NCBI RefSeq assembly: GCF_900156465.1
Contig: NZ_LT707064.1
Span: 5,285,001-5,349,000 of the forward strand
Length of the DNA stretch: 64,000 bases
Source of the DNA: Pseudomonas sp. 7SR1
GTDB taxonomy: Bacteria; Pseudomonadota; Gammaproteobacteria; Pseudomonadales; Pseudomonadaceae
Reading direction: 5' to 3'
Under the pieces are notes generated by a model, which was given only the letters and a program-made list of their open reading frames with translations, made no database searches and was not told the origin of the DNA. Made by a program: the position numbers and the translations under genes. Positions 47,711 to 56,400 of the stretch are shown in pieces; position 1 is the stretch's first letter, and every line of letters begins with the position of its first letter.

Positions 47711-48559
47711 TCATTTGTATTCAACAGGGAAGCCGATGGCCGGCGACGGCAGTTCCACGCCGAACCACTGCTTGAACGACGCGGCATAGGTGGGGAACTC
47801 CACACCGGTCATGGCTTCATGCAAGGTGGTGTTGACGAAGTTCAGCCAGTCCTGGTCGCCACGCTTGACCGCGCAGGCATAGGTCTGCGGGCTCCAGGCG
47901 TAGGCCGGGCTGCGATAACGGCCGGGGTTCTGCACCATCAGGTACTTGACCGAAGACTGGTCGGTGGCGGCGGCATCGGCGCGGCCGGAGTTCACCGCCT
48001 GGTACATCAGGTCGACACTGTCGTACTGATCGACCCTGGCCTTGGGCAGCGCCTGGTGCACCAGTTCCTCGGCATACACGTTCTGCAGCACGGCCACGGT
48101 GACGTCGTCGCCGGCCGCCTTCAGGTCCTCGATTTCCTTGTACTTGCTGTTGGCCGGCAGCAGCAGGCCGACGCCTTCGCGATAGTACGGCAAGGTGAAG
48201 GCCACCTGCTGGGCGCGGCTGGCGGTGACGGTGATGAACTGGCAGCTCATGTCGACCTTGTCGGTCAGCAGGTTGGGAATCCGCGCATCGGACGACTGCA
48301 CCACGAACTCGACTTTCTCCGGATCATTGAACAGGCCCTTGGCGACCATTCGTGCGATATCGATATCGAAACCCTGCAACTTGCCATCCGCTCCCTGGAA
48401 GTGCCACGGCGCATTGGTACTGCCCGTGCCCACGATCAATTTCCCGCGTTGCAGCACGCTGTCCAGCTTGCTGTCAGCCGCCTGGGCGACACCCATGGCG
48501 GCCGTCGTGGCCGCGAAGAGAAAAACACACGCTTTGAACAAGGAAGGTCGGCATTGCAT
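47711..48559 (-). CDS. Amino-acid ABC transporter substrate-binding protein
   Basis: Periplasmic family 3 binding protein, 282 residues. Signal peptide MQCRPSLFKACVFLFAATTAAMGVAQAADS. The mature part has LDSVLQRGKLIVGTGSTNAPWHFQGADGKLQGFDIDIARMVAKGLF, VDMSCQFITVTASRAQQVAFTLPY and a late SPQTYACAVKRGDQDW. The ATG at 48557-48559 is set by the signal peptide; a long frame upstream is not coding. First gene of the operon, with an IclR-type palindrome just upstream. Confidence 0.93.
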   Translation of the reverse strand: MQCRPSLFKACVFLFAATTAAMGVAQAADSKLDSVLQRGKLIVGTGSTNAPWHFQGADGKLQGFDIDIARMVAKGLFNDPEKVEFVVQSSDARIPNLLTDKVDMSCQFITVTASRAQQVAFTLPYYREGVGLLLPANSKYKEIEDLKAAGDDVTVAVLQNVYAEELVHQALPKARVDQYDSVDLMYQAVNSGRADAAATDQSSVKYLMVQNPGRYRSPAYAWSPQTYACAVKRGDQDWLNFVNTTLHEAMTGVEFPTYAASFKQWFGVELPSPAIGFPVEYK

Positions 48560-48582
48560 GGCAAGCACTCCAGGTGAGTTTA

Positions 48583-48620
48583 TTCCGTTATAGCGGAACT
48601 TGGTATGTAACAACGGAATA
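48583..48620 (-). promoter_or_regulatory. Probable IclR-type operator upstream of the importer operon
   Basis: TTCCG-N6-CGGAA at 48583-48598 and a wider TATTCCGTT/AACGGAATA inverted pair (48581-48589, 48612-48620), 24-60 bp upstream of the binding-protein start. IclR-family regulators commonly bind such palindromes, and one is encoded in the operon. The rest of 48621-48900 shows nothing recognisable. Confidence 0.55.
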
Positions 48621-48900
48621 GACAGCAGAAAGTGTGCCACAGGCTTGCAGTCACGCTTGATAAAAAATGGAAAGCGATTGAAATCAGGAGGTTGGAAGAA
48701 CCGAGTGCCCGGGAACGCTCGCGGACCGCCGGCACGCTTGCTACCGTTGGCTACGGCGCCCGGGTACCAAGGCCCCAAACAGAGTATTTGCGATCCGTTT
48801 CGCACTGAAACAGAGCAGGCCACCTGTCGACTCTGACAGTAGCGATGCCCCGCCGGGTTCCTTATCGTTCCTGTCACCTCGGGGTAAAAGGGAGGCGGCC

Positions 48901-49347
48901 ATGAGTTCGCTCATTACTCACGTAGCGTCACATCAGGACTACCGCAAGGCCCTCAGGACCTGGCGCCCGGTGATCTTCTATTTTGGCCATCCACACTGCT
49001 ACGCCTGCGGCTGGGCCGAACCGGTGTTCTGCAAGGTGGCCGAGGCGTTCCAGGATCGAGCCATCATCTACAAATTGAGCACCCACGAGTCGCCCCGGCA
49101 CCCGGAAGTCAGCGGAACACCGACCGTGCTTTTCTATAAGGATGGGAAGTTGTGCCTCAAACTCAAGGGCATCGGTGACCAGCCTTCGCTGATGCGCCAC
49201 TTTGCCGAACACGTCGGCCGGACAAAACCGCGGCGCTCGTTTCCCCCGACGCGCCATGACGTGAATTGGCTGCGGCAGCGGTTTCAGAATTTGTGCACTG
49301 CAGGTCGAGGGCGAGCGCTGATGAAGATGCGGGTGACGTTTCGATAA
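48901..49347 (+). CDS. Thioredoxin-like protein
   Basis: A 148-residue thioredoxin-fold protein without signal peptide. The redox motif is CYAC in IFYFGHPHCYACGWAEPVFCKVAEAF and the cis-proline is in VSGTPTVLFYKDGKLCLKLKG, the canonical order and spacing. The C-terminus (about residues 105-148) is a basic extension not seen in thioredoxin proper. It stands alone between the importer operon and a Cys-rich secreted protein gene. Target unknown. Confidence 0.82.
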   Translation: MSSLITHVASHQDYRKALRTWRPVIFYFGHPHCYACGWAEPVFCKVAEAFQDRAIIYKLSTHESPRHPEVSGTPTVLFYKDGKLCLKLKGIGDQPSLMRHFAEHVGRTKPRRSFPPTRHDVNWLRQRFQNLCTAGRGRALMKMRVTFR

Positions 49348-49350
49348 CGA

Positions 49351-49436
49351 TAGGAGCGAGCCCGCGACGGCGGCGGGTCAGCCAATGGTGATGCCCACCG
49401 GCCTGACGCTATCGCGAACAAGCTCGCTCACACAAT
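49351..49436. repeat. Degenerate REP doublet
   Basis: TAGGAGCGAGCCCGCGACGG and ATCGCGAACAAGCTCGCTCA in a divergent arrangement between two genes; both arms carry mismatches to the consensus. Confidence 0.6.
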
Positions 49437-49456
49437 GGTTCGGCGGTGCGCCTGGT

Positions 49457-49798
49457 CTATTTGCGCTTGTAGCTCTTGCTGCCGCCCGGCGTAAGGCAAT
49501 AAACCCCACCCCGAGGCCCGACGCAGTAGTGACCACTGCCGCACGGGCACCCGTCGGAGGACTTGAGCAGCGATTGCGGGCGAGCTTCGTTACGGATTCC
49601 CAGCATGACAGAGCAAGACTTTTTCGAGGCGCTGATGGAGCCGTCGTTGCACAGGAAGGTATCGCCATCACACCCGGCGATACCACCCTTGCGTCCGGAA
49701 CACGGCGTATTGGCGGCGAAGGCTGATGCAGACAGGGACACCAGGAGAATCGCGATAGCGATGCGAAGCGGGCCGGACGTTCCGTGACAAAGGTTCAT
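49457..49798 (-). CDS. Secreted cysteine-rich protein, function unknown
   Basis: A 113-residue protein. A hydrophobic signal segment (LRIAIAILLVSLSASAFA) is followed by a mature part with eight cysteines, suggesting four disulfides: NTPCSGRKGGIAGC, GDTFLCNDGSISASKKSC, then GCPCGSGHYCVGPRGGVYC and a basic tail SKSYKRK. ATG at 49796-49798 with AGGAATG upstream; an earlier in-frame start would spoil the signal peptide. The CNDGSISASKKxC pattern is familiar from other uncharacterised pseudomonad proteins. No function can be assigned. Confidence 0.8.
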   Translation of the reverse strand: MNLCHGTSGPLRIAIAILLVSLSASAFAANTPCSGRKGGIAGCDGDTFLCNDGSISASKKSCSVMLGIRNEARPQSLLKSSDGCPCGSGHYCVGPRGGVYCLTPGGSKSYKRK

Positions 49799-49852
49799 GA
49801 CAGCATTCCTGGCTGATCGATGGCCCGATGATATCACGCCATCAATACTGCG

Positions 49853-51499
49853 CTACCGCCCGCCGAATCTCACCCTGGACAACATCCGCAGGTCACCCTC
49901 GCGGTAATAGTCATCACTCCAACTGTCATCCACCGCCAACGGCTTGACCTGCTTGAGCGCAAGTTTCTTGGCGAAATAACGGAAGCGGTAATGCTCGTAG
50001 AAACGCAGCAGCTCCAGTCCGTAGCGGTCGGCCAGGTCGGTATCGCCCTGGATGATGAGGTAGTTCTCATCGTTGCCACTGCTGGCCGCGGCGCTCAGGT
50101 TGTGACTGCCGCTGATGATGGTGGGCGTGTCGCTGGTGAAGTCGGTGACGACGGCCTTGGTGTGCACCAGCAGGTTGCCTTTCTGACCTTTCTTGTTTTC
50201 CTTGAGCCAGCCCTCCAGGCCGGTATTGAGCAGTGCCGTGGCAGCGAACTCAGCGGTGCGGTCGGCATGGAAACCGGTGATACGGCTGGTGGTGTTCTGC
50301 AGGCCATAACGCAAGATGTCGTCGTTGGGCTGGCCGAGCAAGGCATCGAGGATCCGATCGGGCAGGACAAAGGCGGTGACGAACAGCAGGTCCTTGCGCG
50401 CCGCCTCGATGATGTCGACGAAACGATCAAGGTCGCCCCCTCCCGTCCGTGGAGAGAAGCCGACGAACAGCGGCTCCCCGGGCTTCATGGGGTTGTTGCG
50501 GTTCAGCCACTCACGCGTGGCATCGACATCATCGGGGGCCTCCCAGATCTGTTCGAACACCTGGCGGTAGCTGTCGCTGACCCGTGGGTCGTCCAGCACA
50601 TGCACGACATTCGCCTGGCGATAAACGCCGTTGGCGGTGAAGTTGGTGCTGCCGCACAACACGGCCTCCGGCTGCAACGCCCCGCGGTCATCGATCTTGC
50701 TCAGCACCATGAACTTGTCATGGAAGATGTTGTGGGTGACTCGCCCGCGCTTGTTGGCCGGCGGCAATCGTTCCAGGTTGGCTTCGTTACGCAGTGTGGT
50801 GTCGTCGCCCGGTTCGGCGTGGTACAGCACCCGCACCCGCGCGCCACGGGCAAACGCGGCATTGACCGCATCGACGATCACGGGCAACTCGTATTCGTAG
50901 ATGGCCACATCCAGCGCCCAGGTGGCGTCCAGCGCCCGGTCGATGAAGCCGGTCAAGCGTCCCAGCAGGCCGTTCTCCAGCCAGCGACGCGGCGCGTCGG
51001 GCCAATCGTCGATGGACAGGTGCTTGTTGGCATCGATCAAGGCGTCCAGCTCGGGGAACTTGCGCTGGAAAGCCTGGCTGGCGGCCACCGCACGATTGAA
51101 GATGACCCGCTGGTTGGCGGGCATTGCGTCGTCGCTGGTGATGGTGACTTCCAGCGACTCCCCCAGTTGCGGTGCCTTGTAACTGCCATAGGCCAGGTGC
51201 ACCCGATAATGAAGCGTCACCCCAGGGTTGACGGCGTAGTCGGCCCAGCGAAATTTCTGCAACGGGGCCTTGTCGCTGGGCGTGGCGTGGAACTGGGGAA
51301 AGGTATGGGCCGTGTCGGGAAAGGTCAGGCTGTTGAACAGGAACAGCCAGGGTTTGTCACCCTGCTGCTTCTCGATGGCGAAACCCAGCAAACCCTTGCG
51401 CCGTGATTCGGCCAGGTCCATGGCCAGTAGCACACCGTTGGTGCCGGCATAGGCCTTGACCCGGAAATCGTCCTGGGCATTGGTGACGAGTACGCGCAT
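49853..51499 (-). CDS. Phospholipase D-like protein with two HKD-type motifs
   Basis: A 548-residue protein without signal peptide. The PLD repeats are at about residues 255-295 (NIFHDKFMVLSK with GSTNFTANGVYRQAN) and 430-470 (LLVHTKAVVTDF with SGSHNLSAAASSGNDENYLI). The second matches H-x-K-x4-D fully; the first lacks the Asp. The N-terminal 150 residues are a beta-rich domain of unknown type. It could be a phospholipase, nuclease or related phosphodiesterase. Confidence 0.82.
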   Translation of the reverse strand: MRVLVTNAQDDFRVKAYAGTNGVLLAMDLAESRRKGLLGFAIEKQQGDKPWLFLFNSLTFPDTAHTFPQFHATPSDKAPLQKFRWADYAVNPGVTLHYRVHLAYGSYKAPQLGESLEVTITSDDAMPANQRVIFNRAVAASQAFQRKFPELDALIDANKHLSIDDWPDAPRRWLENGLLGRLTGFIDRALDATWALDVAIYEYELPVIVDAVNAAFARGARVRVLYHAEPGDDTTLRNEANLERLPPANKRGRVTHNIFHDKFMVLSKIDDRGALQPEAVLCGSTNFTANGVYRQANVVHVLDDPRVSDSYRQVFEQIWEAPDDVDATREWLNRNNPMKPGEPLFVGFSPRTGGGDLDRFVDIIEAARKDLLFVTAFVLPDRILDALLGQPNDDILRYGLQNTTSRITGFHADRTAEFAATALLNTGLEGWLKENKKGQKGNLLVHTKAVVTDFTSDTPTIISGSHNLSAAASSGNDENYLIIQGDTDLADRYGLELLRFYEHYRFRYFAKKLALKQVKPLAVDDSWSDDYYREGDLRMLSRVRFGGR

Positions 51500-51580
51500 G
51501 GTTCACTCCTGTGAGGGGCTGCTTGAGCATAGTGCAGTGAAACGGGTCAGGTGGGCAGGTCATGGGAATCGAGGGGATGC

Positions 51581-51671
51581 CATCGCGAGCAAGCTCGCTC
51601 CCAGGGCCCGGGGTGTTCATTATTCATGTGTTCACAACAAAACCCGTGTAGGAGCGAGCTTGCTCGCGATG
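51581..51671. repeat. REP doublet (REPIN)
   Basis: CATCGCGAGCAAGCTCGCTC and GGAGCGAGCTTGCTCGCGAT in inverted orientation between the PLD-like gene and the end of the chelatase operon. Confidence 0.92.
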
Positions 51672-51695
51672 GGGCCCTGACAGTCACAGAACCTT

Positions 51696-52373
51696 TCAAT
51701 CAGCCTCATCGATATGCCGATACTCAGCCTGCAACTGCCCCGCCAACTGCCGGGCCCGGCCCAGGCGGATCGGGCCGCGCTCGATGTCGATCAACAGGCA
51801 CGGACAATCCAGGGGCGACAGCGACAGCCCCTCCTTCACGCGCCCATCGGTCATCACCAGCACCCGCTGTCGCTCCGCAGGGAAGCGCTTGCGCCGGGCC
51901 GTCAACCAGCGTCCGGCCTCGCTCAACGCAGCCAGCAACGGCGTACCGCCACCGGCGCCCAGGCCATCGAGCCAGTGGCGCAGACCCGCCGAGGCCTTGA
52001 GCCCTTGCACCTGCCAGTTCGGCTGCGTGCCACTGGCCGTCAACAGCGCCAGGCGGGCCCGCTGCCGGTAGGCGTCGTCGAACAATTGCGCCAACAAGCC
52101 TTTGCCGTCGCTCAAGGCCCGATGACGACGGGTCGAGGCCGAGGCATCCACGATCACCAGCCAGAGTTCGTGAGGCGCACGGTGACGCTCGTGCCAACGC
52201 AGGTCCTGGCGCAAGCGTGGACGCCCCTGGAGCAGGGTCCTTGGCCAATTCACCGCGCCGCCAGACGCCGTTTTGCTGCGGCCCTGGCGCCCCTGCTCCA
52301 GGTGCCCTGCCCGGGGTCCGGCATCCGCCCCCGCGCTGGCACGAGGGCGGATGCCTAGGGCTTTTTTGGCCAC
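51696..52373 (-). CDS. ChlD-like chelatase subunit (VWA domain)
   Basis: About 225 residues, dominated by a von Willebrand A domain with an intact MIDAS: DASAS in LWLVIVDASASTRRH, the Thr in GGTPLLAALSEAG and the Asp in VLVMTDGRVKEG. The AAA-like N-terminus of full ChlD is absent; that role is taken by the separate ChlI encoded just upstream. The start is uncertain: a GTG at 52371-52373 overlapping the chlI stop is suggested, and a GTG at 52430 is possible. Probably part of the cobalt-inserting chelatase with CobN. Confidence 0.82.
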   Translation of the reverse strand: MAKKALGIRPRASAGADAGPRAGHLEQGRQGRSKTASGGAVNWPRTLLQGRPRLRQDLRWHERHRAPHELWLVIVDASASTRRHRALSDGKGLLAQLFDDAYRQRARLALLTASGTQPNWQVQGLKASAGLRHWLDGLGAGGGTPLLAALSEAGRWLTARRKRFPAERQRVLVMTDGRVKEGLSLSPLDCPCLLIDIERGPIRLGRARQLAGQLQAEYRHIDEAD

Positions 52374-53356
52374 CCCGGCACGTCGCGTCGGGTACCGGTC
52401 GGCAGTGCCCGGGGCGGCAGATCCCCCCACTGGCCTTGGCCTCCCCGGGGTTCGGTTGCGCGCTCGCCAGGCGCAGGCGGCGGGGAAGGCGCAGCGGCCG
52501 GATCCGTCCGTTCGCGCCGACGATGACGCAAGGCAAATTCAGCGACCGCGTCGATGTCGTCGACGGCGATGGCCTGCGCGCCGCGCCAAGCGGCATGGGC
52601 ACGGGCGGCACGCAGCCAGACCAGGTCGGCGCGCAGGCCATCGACCCCAGCGGCAAAACAGCGCTCGGTAATCAGCGCCAGGGACGCATCGTCCAGGGCA
52701 ATGGCCGGCAACAGGTCGCGGGCCTGCTGGCAACGATCGCGCAGGTGCTGCTGGGCCTGCGACCACTCGGCGCAGAACGCCACCGGATCGCTGTCGAAAT
52801 CCAGCCGCCGTCGAATGATCTGCCCACGCTCCGCCGGTGCGGTATGCCCGTGGAGCGCCACGTTCAGGCCGAAGCGATCGAGCAGTTGCGGGCGCAGTTC
52901 GCCCTCTTCCGGGTTCATGGTGCCGATCAGCACGAAACGCGCCGGATGCCGATGGGAAATGCCGTCGCGCTCGATCACGTTGGTACCGCTGGCGGCCACA
53001 TCCAGCAGCAGGTCCACCAGATGGTCGGGCAGCAGGTTCACCTCATCGACGTACAACACACCACCGTCGGCCTTGGCCAGCACGCCGGGGGAAAACTGCG
53101 CCCGACCCTCGCCCAGGGCGGCGTCCAGATCGAGGGTGCCCACCAGTCGCTCTTCCGTGGCGCCCAGGGGCAAGGTGACGAACTGACCGCTGGCCAACAG
53201 GTCCGCCAGGCCCCGGGCCAGGGTGGACTTGGCCATGCCCCGCGGCCCTTCGATCAGCACGCCGCCAATCCTGGGATCGATGGCGGCCAGGCACAGCGCC
53301 AGCTTCAGGTCATCGGCGCCGACCACGGCGCAGAGGGGGAAATGGGGTTGGGTCAT
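52355..53356 (-). CDS. ChlI-like AAA+ chelatase subunit
   Basis: A 333-residue ATPase. Walker A is GVLIEGPRGMAKSTLARGLA, Walker B GGVLYVDEVNLLPDHLVDLLLDVA, sensor region FVLIGTMNPEEGELRPQLLDRFGL, all as in magnesium-chelatase subunit I. A proline-rich tail (about 285-333) follows the AAA lid. In pseudomonads this type of ChlI/ChlD pair replaces CobS/CobT in aerobic cobalt insertion with CobN. The same operon as cobN, 66 bp downstream. Confidence 0.88.
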   Translation of the reverse strand: MTQPHFPLCAVVGADDLKLALCLAAIDPRIGGVLIEGPRGMAKSTLARGLADLLASGQFVTLPLGATEERLVGTLDLDAALGEGRAQFSPGVLAKADGGVLYVDEVNLLPDHLVDLLLDVAASGTNVIERDGISHRHPARFVLIGTMNPEEGELRPQLLDRFGLNVALHGHTAPAERGQIIRRRLDFDSDPVAFCAEWSQAQQHLRDRCQQARDLLPAIALDDASLALITERCFAAGVDGLRADLVWLRAARAHAAWRGAQAIAVDDIDAVAEFALRHRRRERTDPAAAPSPPPAPGERATEPRGGQGQWGDLPPRALPTGTRRDVPGWPKKP

Positions 53357-53422
53357 ATCTGATTCTCAAGGGTGGTCGATCACGTCAATACGAACAGAGT
53401 ACCTGGCCGGCTGGCTGGACAA

Positions 53423-56400
53423 TCAGCCATCCTCCTCGATGTCCAACAGCAAATTCTCCAACGCTTCGCGATACTCCCCCGGGTCCTGCCACATCCCTCG
53501 CTGCTGGGCTTCGAGCATGCGCTCGGTCATGTCCCGCAGGGCATCGGGGTTGTGCTGGCGAATGAATGCCTGGGTGTGCGGATCGAGCAGGTAGGCATCG
53601 GCCAGCAATGCGTACTGGTGATCATCGATCAACTGCGTAGTGGCGTCGAAGGCGAACAGGTTGTCCACCGTCGCCGCCAGTTCGAACGCACCTTTGTAGC
53701 CGTGGCGCTTGACTCCGTCGATCCACTTCGGGTTGACGGCCCGGGAACGGATGACGCGGTTGAGCTCTTCTTTCAGGGTGCGGATCCTTGGCAGGTCCGG
53801 CTGGCTGTGATCGCCATGATAGCTGGCTGCGGTTTCGCCGCTGAGGGTCTCCACCGCCGCCAACATGCCGCCCTGGAACTGGTAGTAATCGTTGGAATCG
53901 AGCAGGTCGTGCTCGCGGTTGTCCTGGTTCTGCAGCACCGCTTGCACCTGGCTCAGGCGTCGGGAGAACTGCTCCCGGGCGGCGGTGCCTTCATCGCTGC
54001 CGCCATAAGCGTAGCCGCCCCAGTTCAGGTAAACCTCGGCCAGGTCTTCGCGACTCTGCCACAGGCGACCGTCCACGGCGCCCTGCACGCCGGCGCCATA
54101 GGCCCCGGGCTTGGCCCCGAAGATCCGCCAGCCGGCCTGGCGCGCTGCCACTTCCGGATCCAGGCCCGACGCTGACAGGGCTTCGCGTTCGCCACGGACC
54201 TTGGCCGCCAGGGGGTTCATGTCATCCGGCTCGTCGAGGGCGGCGACAGCCTGGACCGCGGCATCGAACAGGCGGATCAGGTTGGCGAACGCGTCGCGGA
54301 AGAAGCCAGACACCCGCAACGTCACATCGACACGCGGCCGGTCCAGCAGGCTCAACGGCAGGATCTCGAAATCATCAACCCGCTGGCTGCCTGTGGCCCA
54401 CACCGGCCGCACGCCCATCAGGGCCATGGCCTGGGCAATGTCGTCGCCGCCGGTGCGCATGGTGGCGGTGCCCCACACCGACAGGCCGAGCTGGCGCAGG
54501 TGATCACCGTGATCCTGCAGGTGCCGCTCGAGAATCAGGTTGGCCGATTGGAAGCCGATCCGCCACGCCGTGGTGGTGGGCAGGTTACGCACGTCCACCG
54601 AGAAGAAATTGCGCCCGGTGGGCAGCACATCCAGGCGCCCGCGACTCGGCGCACCGCTTGGCCCGGCCGGCACGAAGCGCCCGCCGAGGGCATCGAGCAG
54701 ACCGCGCATTTCCGCCGGACCGCAGGCATCCAGGCGCGGCGCCACGACCTCGCGCAGGTGCTCGACAATGCTGCTCACCGTCTCCCAGCCCGGCGCGTCC
54801 AACCCCTCGACCGCGCCGTCCAGGGCCCGTTCGATCAACTGCGCTGCGAACAGCTCCAGGCGTTCGCGGGTATCGCCGACGGTACGCCAGGCCTGGTCGC
54901 TGACCTGACACAATGCCTGCGGACGACCGCCGCCCCAAGGCTCGGCCAAGGCGCAATCCAGGGGGTCGAAGCCCAGCTCGAACGCCCTGGCCAGCGCCCG
55001 CAGCAGACTGGACTGCGCACCCTTGCCGTCGCCACGGGGAATGCGCAACAACGCCAGCAACGTGTCGATGCGCAGCCGCCCGGCAGGGGATTGACCGAAG
55101 ACATGCAGCCCGTCGCGGATCTGCGATTCCTTCAAGTCGCACAGGTAGGTGTCCAGGCGCGGCAGCCAGATCGCGGCGTCGGCGTCGCTGTCCAGGGCCG
55201 CGTCAAGTTGCAGCTCGCGATCGATGTGGGTCTCGCGCACCAGGCCGAGAATGTCCCGCTGCAGCTCCCGGGCCCGACGCGGATCCAGCAGTTGCGCCTC
55301 GTAGTACTCGTCGGCCAGCAACTCCAGGTTACGCAACGGCCCGTAGGTTTCGGCCCGGGTCAGGGGCGGCATCAAATGATCGATGATCACCGCCTGGGTA
55401 CGGCGCTTGGCCTGGGCGCCCTCGCCCGGATCATTGACGATGAACGGATAGATGTTCGGCAACGGTCCCAGCAGCGCGTCCGGCCAGCAATTCTCCGACA
55501 GCCCGACGCCCTTGCCGGGCAGCCACTCGAGGTTGCCGTGCTTGCCGACATGAATGACCGCATGGGCGCCATAGGCGTGGCGCAGCCAGAAATAGAACGC
55601 CAGGTAACCATGGGGCGGCACCAGGTCCGGGTCGTGGTACACCGCGCTCGGATCGACCTGATACCCCCGGGCCGGCTGGATGCCGACGAACGTCAGGCCC
55701 AGGCGCAGGCCGGCGATCATCAGTCGCCCCTGGCGAAACATCGGATCCTTGTCGGGGGTGCCCCAGCGCTCCAGCACGGCCTGGCGGTTGGACTCGGGCA
55801 ACGCATCGAACATCGCCCGATAGGCATCGAGGGACAGGCTCTGGTGACACGGGCGCAGATCGAGGCTGTCCAGGTCGTTGCTGACCCCGCCGAGCAATTG
55901 CTGGATCAGCGCCGTGCCGCTGGCGGGCAATTGCGCTGGCAGCGGATAACCCTCGGCATGCAAGGCGCGCAGGATGTTCAGCGCCGCCGCTGGCGTGTCC
56001 AGGCCGACGCCGTTGCCGATGCGTCCATCCCGGGTCGGATAGTTGGCGAGAATCAGGGCTACACGTTTTTCCGCGTTGGGCAGACGCGCCAGGTCGGTCC
56101 AGCGCCGCGCCAGCTCGGCAACGAAATCCATGCGCTCGGGCACCGCCCGGTAGCAGACCACGTCGCTCTGGCTGAGCTCACTGCGCCAGGCCAGGTCCTT
56201 GAAACTGATGGGGCGACTGATGATCCGCCCGTCCAGCTCCGGCAAGGCAATGTGCATCGCCAGGTCCCGCGGGCCCAAGCCCTGCTCGCTGGCACGCCAG
56301 CCGGGCTCGTTGTCCTGGGCGCAGATCGCCTGGATCACCGGGACGTTGCGACGAAACGGGCGCAGGTGCGGTGCTTCGGGACTGGATTGGGCAAATCCCG

